Positions 22,345 through 33,110 of a DNA stretch of 64,000 nt are shown here, piece after piece. This DNA comes from Datisca glomerata (Eukaryota > Streptophyta > Magnoliopsida > Cucurbitales > Datiscaceae): contig QANY01007421.1 of NCBI GenBank assembly GCA_003255025.1, positions 558,001-622,000 on the forward strand, written 5' to 3'. The notes under the pieces were generated by a model. The model saw only the letters and a list, made by a program, of their open reading frames with translations. It ran no database searches and was not told where the DNA came from. The stretch's first letter is position 1. The number at the start of each line of letters is the position of its first letter. Both the position numbers and the translations under genes were made by a program.

Positions 22345-23556
22345 TTAAGCATAATATTTTTTAATGTACTTGAAGTTGGAAGGCGTTGGGATGACTTGGT
22401 GCGTTTGAGGGTCGGCCAATCGGCAGTACCCGATGTCTGCTATGGAGGCCATCTCGTAGGGTCCTTCCCAAATGGGCTCAAATTTCTTAACATGTATCTC
22501 TTTCATCACGTGCTCATCCACCTTCAGTACTAAGTCCCCCACGGCAAAGGTCTGAGGCTTCACAATCGCTTCATACGTCTGACCCATGCGCTCTTGGTAT
22601 GCCTAGATGCATTCCCTTACCTTGTCTCTTCTTTCCTCTAAGGCCTCCAAGTCTCCAAGGAGTGTGGACTGTTCCACCCCAGTGGATGACAATAGTTTAG
22701 CATAAGGTACCATCATCTCTGCGGGTATCATGGCTTCGCATCCGTATGAGAAGGGTGTTGCCTGAGTAGGGGTACACTTTGACATTTTGTATGCCCAAAG
22801 TGCTAAGGGTAATAACTCATGCCAGTTTTCTTGAGCTTCGCGAACCATCCTACTTAGGATACTCAGCAACGTCTTATTGGTCACTTCTACTTGCCCGTTT
22901 CCCAGAGGTAGTATGGGGAAGATCTGTCGTGGCGGAGGTTGTAGTTCTCGAACAACTCAGACACCACTTTACTTATGAATGCAGTGCCGTTATCCGATAT
23001 TATCCTCCTGGGTAGTCTGAATCTATAAATTATGTTCTCGTTGATGAAGTTGTAAACTTGTTCACTAGTCCTTTTCTTCAATGCAACTGCTTCAACGCGC
23101 TTGGTGAAGCAATCTGGATTCAAGTGAGATCGGGCCTATGAAATCCATCGCCCAAGTATGAAACGACCAAGGGACCTCCACAGGGTGCAAGGGCACGTAG
23201 GGTGCGTGTATGGTGTTCCCAAACACTTGGCATGCATAACACTTTCTTGTGAACTCCATTCCACCTCCATGGTTGGCCATAGAGGTGGTTTCCTTATATA
23301 ACAGTAATTCCTCATATAAACATCTTTCGCCTTGGTGCTCTCTGTGGGCGTCTCTATGAACCTCTTCCATGATCGTGCGTTGTTCCTTGAGCTCAAGGCA
23401 TTTGAGTTGTCGATCATCTATCCCCTTCGCAACAATTCTCCCCTTAAAATAAAAAGTGTGAGCTTCTTCTTTCGATATTAATGGTGTCCGCGGGGTTCGT
23501 GGGTAACACTCCATCTTCCAGGTAGGCGATATCGGGTTACCTCCAATCGGTGACAA
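22345..23556 (-). pseudogene. Gypsy integrase (Tat-type element)
   Basis: The minus strand shows the HHCC zinc-binding N-terminus (EVHRDAHREHQ, then CYACQVFGN), MDFIGPI at the first catalytic Asp, and IISDNGTAFIS at the second. The LLPLALWAYK and TPTQATPFSYG region follows, and then the C-terminal KPQTFAVGDLVL and FEPIWEGPYEM module ending FKYIKKYYA. The order and length agree with plant Gypsy integrases. Frameshifts at about 23100, 22885 and 22600 and an interrupted zinc domain make it non-functional. Confidence 0.85.
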
Positions 23557-23838
23557 CTTCTATGACATTCACTTGTTTCGGGTCTGGCAAGAGTTGGCAT
23601 TTCAAACATTCCTTTTAGAGTGTAAGGGCTTCTTCATTCATATTTGGCCAATAGTACCCCATCTTTTGTAGGCGTCTATGCAACAGTGGTCCATCGATGG
23701 AGAAAACATCTTCGTGAAGGCATTGAAGTCACCTTCTGCCTTCCTCAACACTTATGCACCTCACAAGGACCCCATCTGTTCCCCGATAGAACAATACTCC
23801 CTTCAATTGCACAAAATATTTTAAGTCTTGGTCAACCG

Positions 23839-24336
23839 TTATGCTCCATTCATTAAGCCATCTTCGAACACTATCTCTCTAGTTTGATACACATCCTGTT
23901 CGAGGCTCTCAGAAATAGCAGAGCTGGTATAGACAACCAGTTCAATAACATGGGCAGAATCTGAGACCGGAAGTTTGGAGGCAAACGTAGCCAACACATT
24001 TGCATGATGATTCTGGGGCCAGGGTGTGTGTTTAAAGACTAACTTCTCAAATGTATCAGCCAACCTTTAGACTTCATGCCTATACTGTGCGAGGGTGGGT
24101 TCCTTGACAACGAACTCCCAATTAACATGGTTAATTATCAAATTGGAATCTTCCTTCACCTTGAGCGACGCTGCCCCTTTTTCCTTTACATACTTTAGGC
24201 CGAGCACCAACACCTCATATTCAACTTCTTTAATCGTGCAAGGGAATGCCAACTTGTACGCCATTGGAAACATGTTGCCCATAGGGTCTTCTAGTATAAT
24301 CCCCGCTCCACCTCTGTTAACGCGTTGACGATCCAT
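23839..24336 (-). pseudogene. Archaeal-type second RNase H of the Gypsy element
   Basis: FDGSSTR, GGAGIILEDPMGN, YEVLVLGLKYVKEKGAASLK and DSNLIINHVN, then NHHANVLATFASKL, match the additional RNase H that follows the canonical RNase H in the Tat lineage. The domain is split by a stop near 24064. Its position between RNase H and integrase is diagnostic for lineage. Confidence 0.82.
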
Positions 24337-24777
24337 CGAAGGTCAACCCCGTGGCCTCCTCATAAAGGTTTACCTCGTAGAACTCCCTTGGGATGTTTTC
24401 ATCCAAAGGCTTAGACTCTCCATTCAGAAATTGTGCTAACAGATCCGCTAGAGCTTGGCTCTTCGGCGCCTTTGACGTACTCGTCGTGATATCAAACTCG
24501 CTCAGTCGCATCATCCACCTAGTGAGCCTCCCATTCAAGGCTGGCCTGGACAAAAGAAAATGAATCGAGTTAGACTTGGTCATCATATGGATTTTATTAT
24601 CGAGCAAGTAGTGCTGCAGCTTCTGAGTGATGAAGACAAGTGATAAACAACGCTTCTCTTGCGTAAAACCCTACTTAAGTAGTAAACTGGAAACTCTGCC
24701 CCTTCCTGCTTATGAGCCAATAATGCTCTAATGGACTTAGCCGTGGACGTAATGTACAAAATAAGTGGCACGTGGCA
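24317..24777 (-). pseudogene. Gypsy RNase H, downstream part separated by the hAT insertion
   Basis: PREICHVPLILYITSTAKS and ALLAHKQEGAEFPVYYLSR match the RNase H start after the RT connection. SRPALNGRLTRWMMRLSEF and KAPKSQALADLLAQF give the end of the domain. The upstream part lies at 28423-28660. Removing the hAT and one target copy would restore continuity between the two parts at the level of gene order. Confidence 0.82.
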
Positions 24778-24785
24778 GATCTCCC
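24778..24785. repeat. Left 8-bp target site duplication of the hAT element
   Basis: gatctccc immediately precedes the TAGGGGTGTTCAA end; the same octamer follows the right end at 28415-28422. Confidence 0.95.
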
Positions 24786-25016
24786 TAGGGGTGTTCAAAA
24801 ACCGTCCAGACCATTTAGTCCGAACCGGTCCGATCTGAAATTGATTGATCTGGACGGTTTTTTTATTATTAATGGTCGGTTCGGTCCTTCTTTTAGAGAG
24901 GACAAAATATTCAGACCGGTCTAGAATTTTTGTTAATTCTGGATCAAACCGACCGGACCAACCGTATGGATACTATATATAAATATATATAATTTTTTTA
25001 GGGTTAGGCTTCTTCT

Positions 25017-25720
25017 CTCCCTCAGCTCAGTTAGACGCAGACCTAGCCTCTCTACTTCTTCGAGTCACCCGACTCACGCAGTCACGCCTCAGTCCAGCTC
25101 TATACTTAGCCCCTCTCCTTCTGCGCGTCATGGCACTCACGCAGTCACGCCTCAGTCCAGCTCCAGACCTAGCCTCTCTCCTTCTTCACGTCACGCAGTC
25201 ACGCCTCAGTCCAACTCCACCCAACCCCTCTCCTTCTTCGCCTCTCCCCTCCAGAGTCTAGCCAGCCTCAATCGTCTCCCTCAGCTCAGACCCTATCCCT
25301 CTCCCTCAGCTTAGTCAGACGAAAACCTTTTCCTTCTTTGCGTCACACCTCCAGAGTCCAGCCAGCCTCTCGCGTCTCCCCTCTAGAGTCTAGCCGGCCT
25401 CTCGCTTCGCCCTCAGGTCAGACCTTCTCCCTCTCCCCCGGCCTTAGGTCAGACCCTCTCTCTCTCTCCTTCGACCTCAGGTCAGACCCTCCCTCGGCCT
25501 CAGGTCAGACCCTCTCCCTCTCCCTCTCCATCGGCCTCAACTCAGACCCTCTCCCTCACCCTCTCCTTTGGCCTCAGCTCAGACCCTCTCCCTCGGCCTC
25601 AGCCCAGACCCTTCCCTCTCCCTCTCTCTCGGTCTTAGCTCAGACCCTCTCCCTCGACCTCAGCTCAGGCCCTCTCCTTATTCGTCAGCTCAGGCCCTCT
25701 CCTTCTTCGTCCAGCTAATA
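25017..25720. repeat. Pyrimidine-rich tandem repeats in the hAT 5' region
   Basis: Two repeat layers are visible. At 25040-25230 a ctcacgcagtcacgcctcagtccagctc unit recurs about three times. At 25405-25700 a shorter cctcagctcagaccctctccct unit recurs about ten times. The Ser/Leu/Pro-rich open frames here only translate the repeat. The position, directly upstream of the transposase start, suggests an untranslated leader or promoter. Confidence 0.85.
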
Positions 25721-25837
25721 TCAATGGTTCTAATCCAACTCTACTTTGATTAATTTTGTTGCTCTGTTATTTTTCCAATTCTATTGTGATTAATCTACAC
25801 TTTGTACAACTTAACAATCGCTTAACTCTACCAGGAG

Positions 25838-27860
25838 ATGTCTACTGGAACTCCAAGTCAAAACCCTGATGATGCACTAATGAATGATGGTTCTTCACTG
25901 CCACCAAAACCTATAAAAGGTAAGAGAAAATGCAACCGAGTCTGTTTTAGTGTTTGGAATAATTTTGTAAAAGTTAAAACTGGTGATCCTAATGATGAGA
26001 GAGCTACTTGTAATCATTGTAAGTGTACGTTTGCATGTGTTAGTGCTAATGGTACTTCTTGTCTGTGAAATCATCTGAAAAGATGTATGAAGAATTCTAA
26101 CAAGTTTGATGATCCTAAGCAAAAACTGTTAGTTCTTAATCCTAATAGTAGTAGTGAGGGAGCTGCTGATAGTACTTGTACAATATCTACTACTACCTTT
26201 AATGCTGAGAAGTGTAGGATGTTTCTTGCTGGGATGATCATTAAAGATGAATTAGCGTTTAGTGTGGTAGTGGTGAAGGATTTAGGGAATTTTGTTTGGG
26301 CATGCAACCTAAGTTTGTTTTTCCTAGCCGGATAACAATAGCTAAAGATTGTTTCAAGGTGTTTGTGTGGGAGAAAGAAAAGTTAAAAAAGGCATTGTCA
26401 AGTAAAAATCAAAGATTATGTCTGACTACTGATACATGGACATTAGTGCAAAATCTTAATTACATGGTACTTACTGCACACTTTATTTACTATGATTGGG
26501 TATTACATAAAAGAATCATTAACTTTTGTCCAATTGCTAGTCATAAGGGGGAGTCGATTGTAATGGCTATTGAGCAATGTTTGCTTGACTGGGGTATTGA
26601 AAGGGTTTTCATGGTCATCGTTGATAATGTAAGTGCCAATGATGGTGCAATTACTTACTAGAAAAAATCTATCAGAATCTGGAAGGGGCATGTGTTGGAT
26701 GGTGAGTTTATGCATGTTAGATGTTGTGCACATATTCTTAACCTTATTATGCGTGATAGTTTGAAGGATGTTCATGACTCTGTCACTAGAATTCGTAGAG
26801 CGGTCAAATATGTGAGGTCATCTCCTGTACGGTTTCAAAAGTTTAGGAGTTGTGTAGAGGCTGCAAAGATATCTTCTAGTAGTCTGGTGTCTCTAGATGT
26901 TCATACTAGGTAGAATTCCACTTATTTGAGAGGCTTGGAGAACAAGATGCATATTATTTATTGGAGTTCCATGGAGATGAGAAACTTGGTCCTCCAGGGG
27001 ATGAGGATCGGGATAATGCTCGACTGATTATTAAGTTTTTGAAAGTTTTCTACGAAATAACATTAAGGCTTTCCGAGACTTTGAATGTTACATCTCATAG
27101 ATATGTTCATGAGGTTTTTTTGATTGAAAACTTGATTAAGAGACATTCTTCATCTAGCAATGTTCTTTTGAAAAAAATGGCAAGTAATATGAGGACCAAG
27201 TATGACAAATATTGGGGAGGTTCAGAAAAGGTCAATTATTTATTGTTTGTTGCTGCCATTCTTGATCCCCGCTTTAAAATGAGATCTGTGTCACATGTAT
27301 ATGATATGTTGTATGATCCTGACCTTGCCTGTGAATTGAGAAGGAAAGTGACTTCTACTTTTGATAGAATATTTGAGGAATACAAAATGAGATTTGCGTC
27401 ACAATCAGTGCTATTTGTTGATCAATCATCACAATCTGAGATAGTTAAAAATGATGATGAAGATGATTTTAGTTTGGTCTCCACATTTTCAAAACAGTTG
27501 TGCAAGGAAAATAGCTTAGAGGTTAAGTCAGAGATTGATAGATATTTAGCGGAGCCATGTTTAAACCCGAATGTTGAGTTGGATCTTCTTAATTGGTGAA
27601 AATAAACTCTTCAAGATATGAGGTTCTTAGCCTTATAGCTAGAGATGTCTTGGCGATTCCTATCTCCACAGTTGCATCTGAGTCAACCTTCAGTACAAGT
27701 GGTCGAATATTGGATCCATTTCGCAGTTCATTGGCTCCGAAAACTGTGAAGCTCTTATATGTGCACAAAATTGGATTCTGAGTAAACCTGTGCATATTAA
27801 TCTCAATGAGACATTACAAGAGATTGTGGAAATAGATGAAGGTAACTCATTTATATGCTG
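25838..27860 (+). pseudogene. hAT transposase (zf-BED, RICESLEEPER-like), broken
   Basis: It starts MSTGTPSQNPDD. A BED zinc finger follows (VWNNFVKVKTG, CNHCKCTF, then NHLKRC) with its Trp before NHL changed to TGA at 26066. After a frameshift the DDE-type region reads LCLTTDTWTLVQNLNYMV, VDNVSANDGAI, then CCAHILNLIMRDSLKDVHDS. SPVRFQKFRSC leads to TR-stop-NSTYL, where TRWNST is expected (stop at 26911). After another frameshift come FVAAILDPRFKM and the C-terminal dimerisation segment (ELDLLNW-stop-KINSSRYEVL at 27597, IPISTVASESTFSTSGRI, a one-base deletion before ALICAQNW). The family catalyses cut-and-paste transposition. At least three stops and three frameshifts make this copy inactive. 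Confidence 0.9.
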
Positions 27861-28414
27861 TTATTTATATTTGTTTTACATGCTTTTGAACTCATCATCT
27901 TTATGTTTCTGAACTCATTGTCTTCATGTGAATAGAATGTATCAAGATGCAAGAGTAGGCTGTCATTACCATTCCGTGATGTGATTGAAGGCTGGAGATG
28001 AATGAACTTCTATGTTTTGTTGTGTTTCTGATTTACTTTTTTTTTAGATATTTGAATGTTGGATATTATTATTATTTGTATTTTGAATTTTGAATATGTT
28101 TGAATATTAGATATTAGTACTTTGAACTTTGAATATTCTTAAATGTTGAATATTAGTATTTTGAAGTTTGGATATGTTTAGATATGGTAAACTTCTAGTC
28201 AAAATTTGTCGTTATTGTTAAATAATATATTTATTGTAAAACAGGCATTTAGTCCGTTAAGTCCGTTCGAACCGACCGTTGAATTTCGGTCTGGTCGGTC
28301 CCGATTTTTTCAATTTTTTAGTCCGTTCGGTCCTCCATATAGGAGGACCGTGATTTTCAGTCTGGTCTTATTTTCCTCCAAAAGTCCAACTAGACTGACC
28401 GTTGAACACCTCTA

Positions 28415-28422
28415 GATCTCCC
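28415..28422. repeat. Right 8-bp target site duplication of the hAT element
   Basis: gatctccc, identical to 24778-24785. Confidence 0.95.
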
Positions 28423-29290
28423 CGAGGTGGTACCATGGTGGCGGATGTGACTAGAACATCCTTGATCTCCTAGAAACACCTCTGCTGCTCTAATGCCCAT
28501 TCGAACTGGCAACAATGTTTCAAAAGTGGTTGCGGCGCATTGATTGACTCTACCAAGGCAGGGATAAAACGTCGTACATATGAAACTTTTCCTAAGAAAG
28601 ATTTGATCTCCTTCACTGTCTGTAGCGGTGGAATGTCCCTGATGGATCGCACTTTTGACTAGTCAATGTCTATACCGTGTTGATGCAAACAGAACACCAA
28701 AAACTTGCTGTGAGGTACCCTGAAGGCGAACTTTAATGGATTCATCTTGAACTTGTACTTTAATGCAGGCCCGCCACTTTAGACTTAACAACCAAATCGT
28801 CTACGTAGTCTTTAACAAAGTCATGAATCTTGTCGTGAAAGATCACCGTCATTGTCCTTTGGTAGGTAGCCCCGACATTTTTAAATCTAAACAACATCCC
28901 AACATAGTAAAGGTTTCCGAAAGGAGTCCTAAAAAGTGGTTTTCCCGGCGTCTCCCGGAGCCATCCTGATCTGGTTGTACCCACTGAACCCATCCATGAA
29001 TGAGATAATCTCATGTTCTACTATGGCGTCTAATAAGCCGTCTACATTGGGCAGTGGAAAATCATCTTTTGAGCATGCCTTGTTCAAGTCTATGAAATCA
29101 ACACAACACTGTATCTGACCATTCTTCTTCTTTACCACTACAATGTTGGCCAGCCAGGTGGGGTGCTCTATCGGCGTTATGAACTTGGCCTCCATAAGCT
29201 TAGTAATCTCAGACATTATCTACAACTCTACTGCAGGGTGAAAGTGTTGAGGCGACTGCTCGACAGGGTTGCACGTCGCAGAAACCACCA
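28423..29290 (-). pseudogene. Gypsy reverse transcriptase
   Basis: On the minus strand: LANIVVVKKKNGQIQCCVDF, DLNKACSKDDFPLPNVD, SFMDGFSGYNQIRMAP (first catalytic region, with the usual Asp), then RTPFGNLYYVGMLFRFKNVG and the YVDD box in DFVKDYVDDLVVKSK. It continues with MNPLKFAFRVPHSKFL and KEIKSFLGKVSYVRRFIP into the RNase H connection. A frameshift joins the two main parts near 28960, and stops interrupt the part at 28655 and 28480. The YVDD motif itself is intact. Confidence 0.88.
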
Positions 29291-29692
29291 GGGTGGGATT
29301 GAGCCCTGGCATCTCCGTGTATGACCACTAAAAAATGTCCTGAAATGTTAGATGTAGGGCCAGTAGGCTCTCTTTTTTATCTTCAGACATGCTCTTCGTC
29401 AGGAAAATGGGTCTCTGTGTTGCTTCCCCATCGAGGAAGACTTCCTCTAACTCCTCCGGTGATGGCGACAGTTTTGATTCCGGGGGTTCTTTAGGCGCTT
29501 CACAGTTCATCACGTAGGTCCCATTAGTCAGCCTTTGCTGCTTCAGGAATGCCTCCTTTGACATTAATTCCTCTGTCATGCCGTCAGGGGGGGGGGGTTA
29601 AGGGTGTTCCCCTTATCTCGAGCACCATTACAATCGGTACGCCCTTTTTCCGTTTGGCAGCGTCACCCGGGTGACTACTTCGCTGCCTCCTA
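29291..29692 (-). pseudogene. Gypsy protease-RT linker region
   Basis: The minus strand gives an acidic, Pro-rich segment (APKEPPESKLSPSPEELEEV) and YVMNCEAPKE, followed by LLALHLTFQDIF, a common lead-in to Gypsy RT. A run of ten G at 29586 interrupts it. There is no enzymatic domain. Confidence 0.6.
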
Positions 29693-30180
29693 TCACCTTA
29701 GCCTTGCAGCATTTGTCTTCCAACTTCTCCAAAGCGGCATTCGTGATGCTTCTTGGGCTGTCATTCCAGCAGAAACAATCTCATCAAACAGTGTGGCCTC
29801 TGCCAGATGAGCTTCTATTTCATCAAATGATGCTTTCGTGGCCGCAATGGTGATATCCTTCCCTTTCCACCTAGACTTGATGCATTGATGTAGTGTAGAG
29901 GGGAAGCACTCATGATCATGGATCCAAAGCCTTCCCAACAAAATGTGATAGATGGTCTCAGACTCGATGACATGCAAACAATTCATAGTGCGGATTGGTC
30001 CCACCTGCACCTCAACATTCACATACCCCAATGTTCTAACGGGTGATGATGAGGAACCCGTACTGACAATCTGCTATTTAACTAGTTTTCTTTCAGATAT
30101 ACCCGTAGCTCGGAAGGTGGTGAGTGATATTACGTTAATCCCAGACCTATAATGAGGGCCCTCCTGACTTGTATCCCATT
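29693..30180 (-). pseudogene. Gypsy aspartic protease, catalytic motif lost
   Basis: INVISLTTFRATGI, LGYVNVEVQVGPIRTMN and IYHILLGRLWIHDHECFPST are the conserved regions of Gypsy protease, followed by LHQCIKSRWKGK. The expected Asp-Ser/Thr-Gly triad should lie between ALVNGIQVRRALI and INVI. Instead the bases there read as ALIIGLG, consistent with loss of about four bases at 30144-30154 that removes the Asp codon and shifts frame. Confidence 0.75.
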
Positions 30181-30394
30181 GACCAATGCCTCGACATATA
30201 GAGGGCGATTGTTCCCTACTCTCCTAATCATGCGGTCTGCATTGGTAAAAGTGATGACACCTTCTTCGTTCTTTCTTATCCTTCCTAAGGGTGGTTGAGA
30301 GAAGTAACATTATGCCATGGCCTTGCTTTGAGACATTCACCAATGTCTGTATCACTTGACGTCGTGCCTCCTGCTCCAGTTGCAACGTGTCAAA

Positions 30395-31974
30395 TTAGTT
30401 TTTGCAATCTCTCGTTCCCAGCAACGATTCTATGAAGGTGACATCTGACTCCATGCACACGCCTTCATTGTCTTCTTCCTCATCTACCACAGTCCCTCGC
30501 CATGAAGAATGACCTCCTATCATACTAATCATATTCACGTTAGCATGCAGTGGGAATGGTTGGTTCACCACGGCATCCGCACCTTCTGTATTGATTTCCC
30601 CCTTCTTGAGTTTATCGTGAAATTTTTTTTTCAAAGTCCTGCAGTCCTTTGTTACATGGGATGTGTCCTTGTGGAAGTTACAGTAATGAGCTGACACTCT
30701 TTCCTCTCTCATGACAATTTGTCCACCTAGGGCCTCCGTATGACTTTATCCTTGACCCAGACGTCCAACATCGTCTCCACTTTGTCTATGGGGCAAGGGA
30801 AAGGCGGCGGAACATCCCTCTCACTCATGTTCTGTTTCACACCCCACCCCTGAGGTTGCGCCATTGCTACTTGGGTTACGTATCTAACGGGTTTCCATGC
30901 ATACGCTCTTCTTATTCTGTGGCCTTCGACTTGGGCACTGAAATGTTGGTGCGTTGAGCGGTAACGTTGAGACGAGAAAATGTAGTAATGTCTAAGTTCT
31001 CCATATGCGCCATGTACTCCTTAACCATCCCAATCTTTACGAGTGCCTCCTCCTTCCATTCCTCGCTACAGTCGAGCTCCTTGTCCTTGAACTGTTTGAC
31101 AAAAGTCATCAGATCCTCGTCCATCCTCTGAGGCTCACGCCCCAACTCCAAAATGCTCATTTTTTCTCTAGTACGAAAAACTTGGTCTTGAAGATCGAGA
31201 CCATGTGCACGCCCGTTCAATAAGTGACTTCAAGAACTCTCTTAGCCTCATGGGCTCATCACATATGTATGGGCCCAAGTCATCAATAAACACACAATGT
31301 GCTCTCTGGCACATCCTTCCTTCCCGTTATACTTGTGAAACTTAGGAGTCACATAATTAGGTCAATATGGCCAGCTCACATGGGTAAGGGGGCAAAAGTC
31401 CACTATCGTATTGCTTAGAGAGGCCCTGACGGGCTCCATTTCCACAATCTATTGTAGTGTCTCTTTGGTAACGAAAGGACCGGTGTTAGTACCGTCGAAT
31501 GAGATGTCATGTGCCGGCGTGGGACGTGCGAAGGCTGCAGGGAATGTTGTTGGTGGAATGATAACATTGGTGGGGTTGCTCGAGTGACCCGCATTTTGGT
31601 CACTGTTTGCCGTTCCTGACCCGAATGAGCCCCCGAGATTTAGAGCTGGAATCTGTCTCTCGGCGTCAGTTTGGTTTGCCGTGTGAGGAGGGGCGAAATG
31701 AGTGACAGATGGTGGTGGATGAGGGTTCTGGGCACCCGCGAGAAGAGCAGCCAACATAATCAGAAGGGTACGAATCTTAGCACTAGAGGATTGGAGCTCT
31801 CTAATGGCGTTAGTTTGCTCAGTCGTCGTCATTGTAGCAGCAGTAACGACCGGGAGGGGGGTTGATTCTCTCCCTGGAAGTTGCATCTTACATGCCATGG
31901 TTCTCAATAGTTGGGTTAAAATTCTCCCATGCCAAATGAGAAGAAGCTCTCATGATTCGACTACGTCCAGCCAT
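30395..31974 (-). pseudogene. Gypsy gag polyprotein region
   Basis: A start at 31974 (MAGRSRIMRASSHLAWENF) is followed after a frameshift by a Pro/Asn-rich N-terminal part to 31449. The capsid-like segment (KMSILELGREPQRMDEDLMT, FVKQFKDKEL, EALVKIGMVKEYMAHMENL) ends near 30912. A zinc-finger-like YCNFHKDTSHVTKDCRTLKK motif (C-x2-H-x4-H-x4-C) sits at about 30640-30690. This order is usual for Tat-type gag. Several stops and frameshifts are present. Confidence 0.78.
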
Positions 31975-32008
31975 ACTCGAAGAAAAAAGAAGGTGGTAGA
32001 CAAATCAC

Positions 32009-32026
32009 TCCTCCGTGGTGTCGCCA
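32009..32026 (-). other. Primer-binding site of the Gypsy element
   Basis: On the minus strand TGGCGACACCACGGAGGAG lies three bases from the 5' LTR end. It resembles the TGGCGACTCCACTGGGGA site (tRNA-Arg type) known from Ogre/Tat-like elements; that comparison is from memory of the family. Confidence 0.65.
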
Positions 32027-32263
32027 AAATGTTTCAGGGTTTATGGTGATGCGTTTATGAATGATCTAGTTCATGTCAAGTATGCCTGAGAACATGGGGG
32101 TTGGTGGTCTGAGGGTGAAAAACAAGCAGCTTTAGACAGCCGTCGGAAAGTAACAAATGCCTTTAAGACTCTAAGGTATGTGAGAAACTCGAGGAGAGAA
32201 TATTTTCTGTGTTTGGTCTCGGAATTTATGAGAAATGATTCCCTCAATAATGGTGCTAGGGAC

Positions 32264-32276
32264 CCTTTTATATAGA
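32264..32276 (-). promoter_or_regulatory. TATA box in the 5' LTR
   Basis: The minus strand reads CTATATAAAAGGG, in the same place as the box in the 3' LTR. Confidence 0.6.
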
Positions 32277-32444
32277 TGGAGTCAAGTGGGATCATACACA
32301 TGTCTCTTTCAACCGCATGCAAATCGCGTGTTCAGACAGAAACTTACACCAATAAGAGTCACACTCAAAATGTGGTCACACGTTAAAAACGTGGCACCAT
32401 GCTTAAAATATGCGACATCCCTAAAATGACGTAACATATGAAGC

Positions 32445-32755
32445 TGCGCCTAGAGTCCTCCCCCCGGCATAATGGGAATTTGCGCTCGGGGTTCTCTCCG
32501 TGGAGGCATGGGGAGCCACCCTTAGGGTTTCCCCCGAGGCGGCATGGGGAGCCGCCCTTAGGGTTTCCCCCGAGGCGGCATGGGGAGCCGCCCTCACCTC
32601 GGGTGGCATGGGGAGCCGCCTCCGAGGTTCCCCCGGAGAGGTATGGGAAGCCGCGCCCGAAATTCCCCCTTGGGGTGGTATGGGGAGCCACCTCCTGGGT
32701 TCCCCCCCAGAGTGATATGGGGAGCCGCGCCAGGGGTTCTCCCGGGGCGGCACAA
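32445..32755. repeat. GC-rich minisatellite in the 5' LTR, about 8-9 units
   Basis: Same unit as at 18022-18360. Two adjacent copies (about 32506-32585) are nearly identical (gaggcggcatggggagccgc with ccttagggtttccccc), suggesting recent local homogenisation. Open frames on both strands are repeat translations. Confidence 0.92.
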
Positions 32756-33110
32756 AGGAGGCACTTCCAAGAATCGTACGGTGGCCACATCCTTCAAGGA
32801 GATCTTCCCATCACAGTGTAGCGAACATTGTCACAATCCTACTCGATCACAATCTTCAGATTGTTCGCAGGCAAAAAAAGTCTTTCAAATTTATGTCACT
32901 AAACTCGAAGACGAAGTTCAACATTTAATATCTAATTTCATATAATGGGATCACCATCTTTATAAAATAAGAGCGTCCTTTACAAACGTTATTTTGTCAT
33001 TATCACACACCGATAAACGTTATTTCACATGAGTGTCACATAGTTATATTTTTAGACGCCACATGTTCCCTTTAATACATTACTCTCAACGACGTGATTC
33101 ACCATTTACA

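Larger units (their letters stand above)
24786..28414 (+). mobile_element. hAT transposon, full length, inactive
   Basis: The terminal inverted repeats are TAGGGGTGTTCAA at the left and its near match tagaggtgttcaa (minus strand) at the right. A perfect 8-bp target duplication, gatctccc, flanks the element, as expected for hAT. Subterminal regions hold repeated cggtc/ggaccg motifs on both sides (24806-24965 and 28252-28410). The interior has a pyrimidine-rich repeated leader and a plus-strand zf-BED transposase gene broken by stops. The element is inserted in the Gypsy pol region and so is younger than it. Confidence 0.93.
17603..33110 (-). mobile_element. Ty3/Gypsy LTR retrotransposon, Tat-type, with antisense extra gene and nested hAT
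   Basis: Two related LTRs bound a minus-strand internal region. The order on the minus strand is LTR (33110-32030), primer site, gag, protease, RT, RNase H, a second archaeal-type RNase H, integrase, an antisense PMD-like gene, polypurine tract, LTR (18719-17603). A second RNase H and an extra gene between integrase and the 3' LTR are marks of the Tat/Retand/Ogre lineage. A hAT transposon (24786-28414) splits RT from RNase H. Both LTRs begin TG and end CA, but the flanking 5-mers (attta left, tattc right) do not match. All coding parts carry stops or frameshifts and the LTRs differ visibly, so the copy is dead and old. Confidence 0.9.
32030..33110 (-). repeat. 5' LTR of the Tat-type Gypsy element
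   Basis: It runs from TGTTTCAGGG to accatttaca on the plus strand, colinear with 17603-18719. Many substitutions separate the two LTRs, and the internal minisatellite has fewer units here. Confidence 0.88.

Noticed and set aside
25338..25753. Ser/Leu/Pro-rich frame of 126 codons
   Set aside because: It reads the pyrimidine tandem repeat of the hAT leader; the real transposase starts at 25838.
32383..32945. Overlapping long frames on both strands in the 5' LTR
   Set aside because: Same minisatellite artefact as in the 3' LTR.
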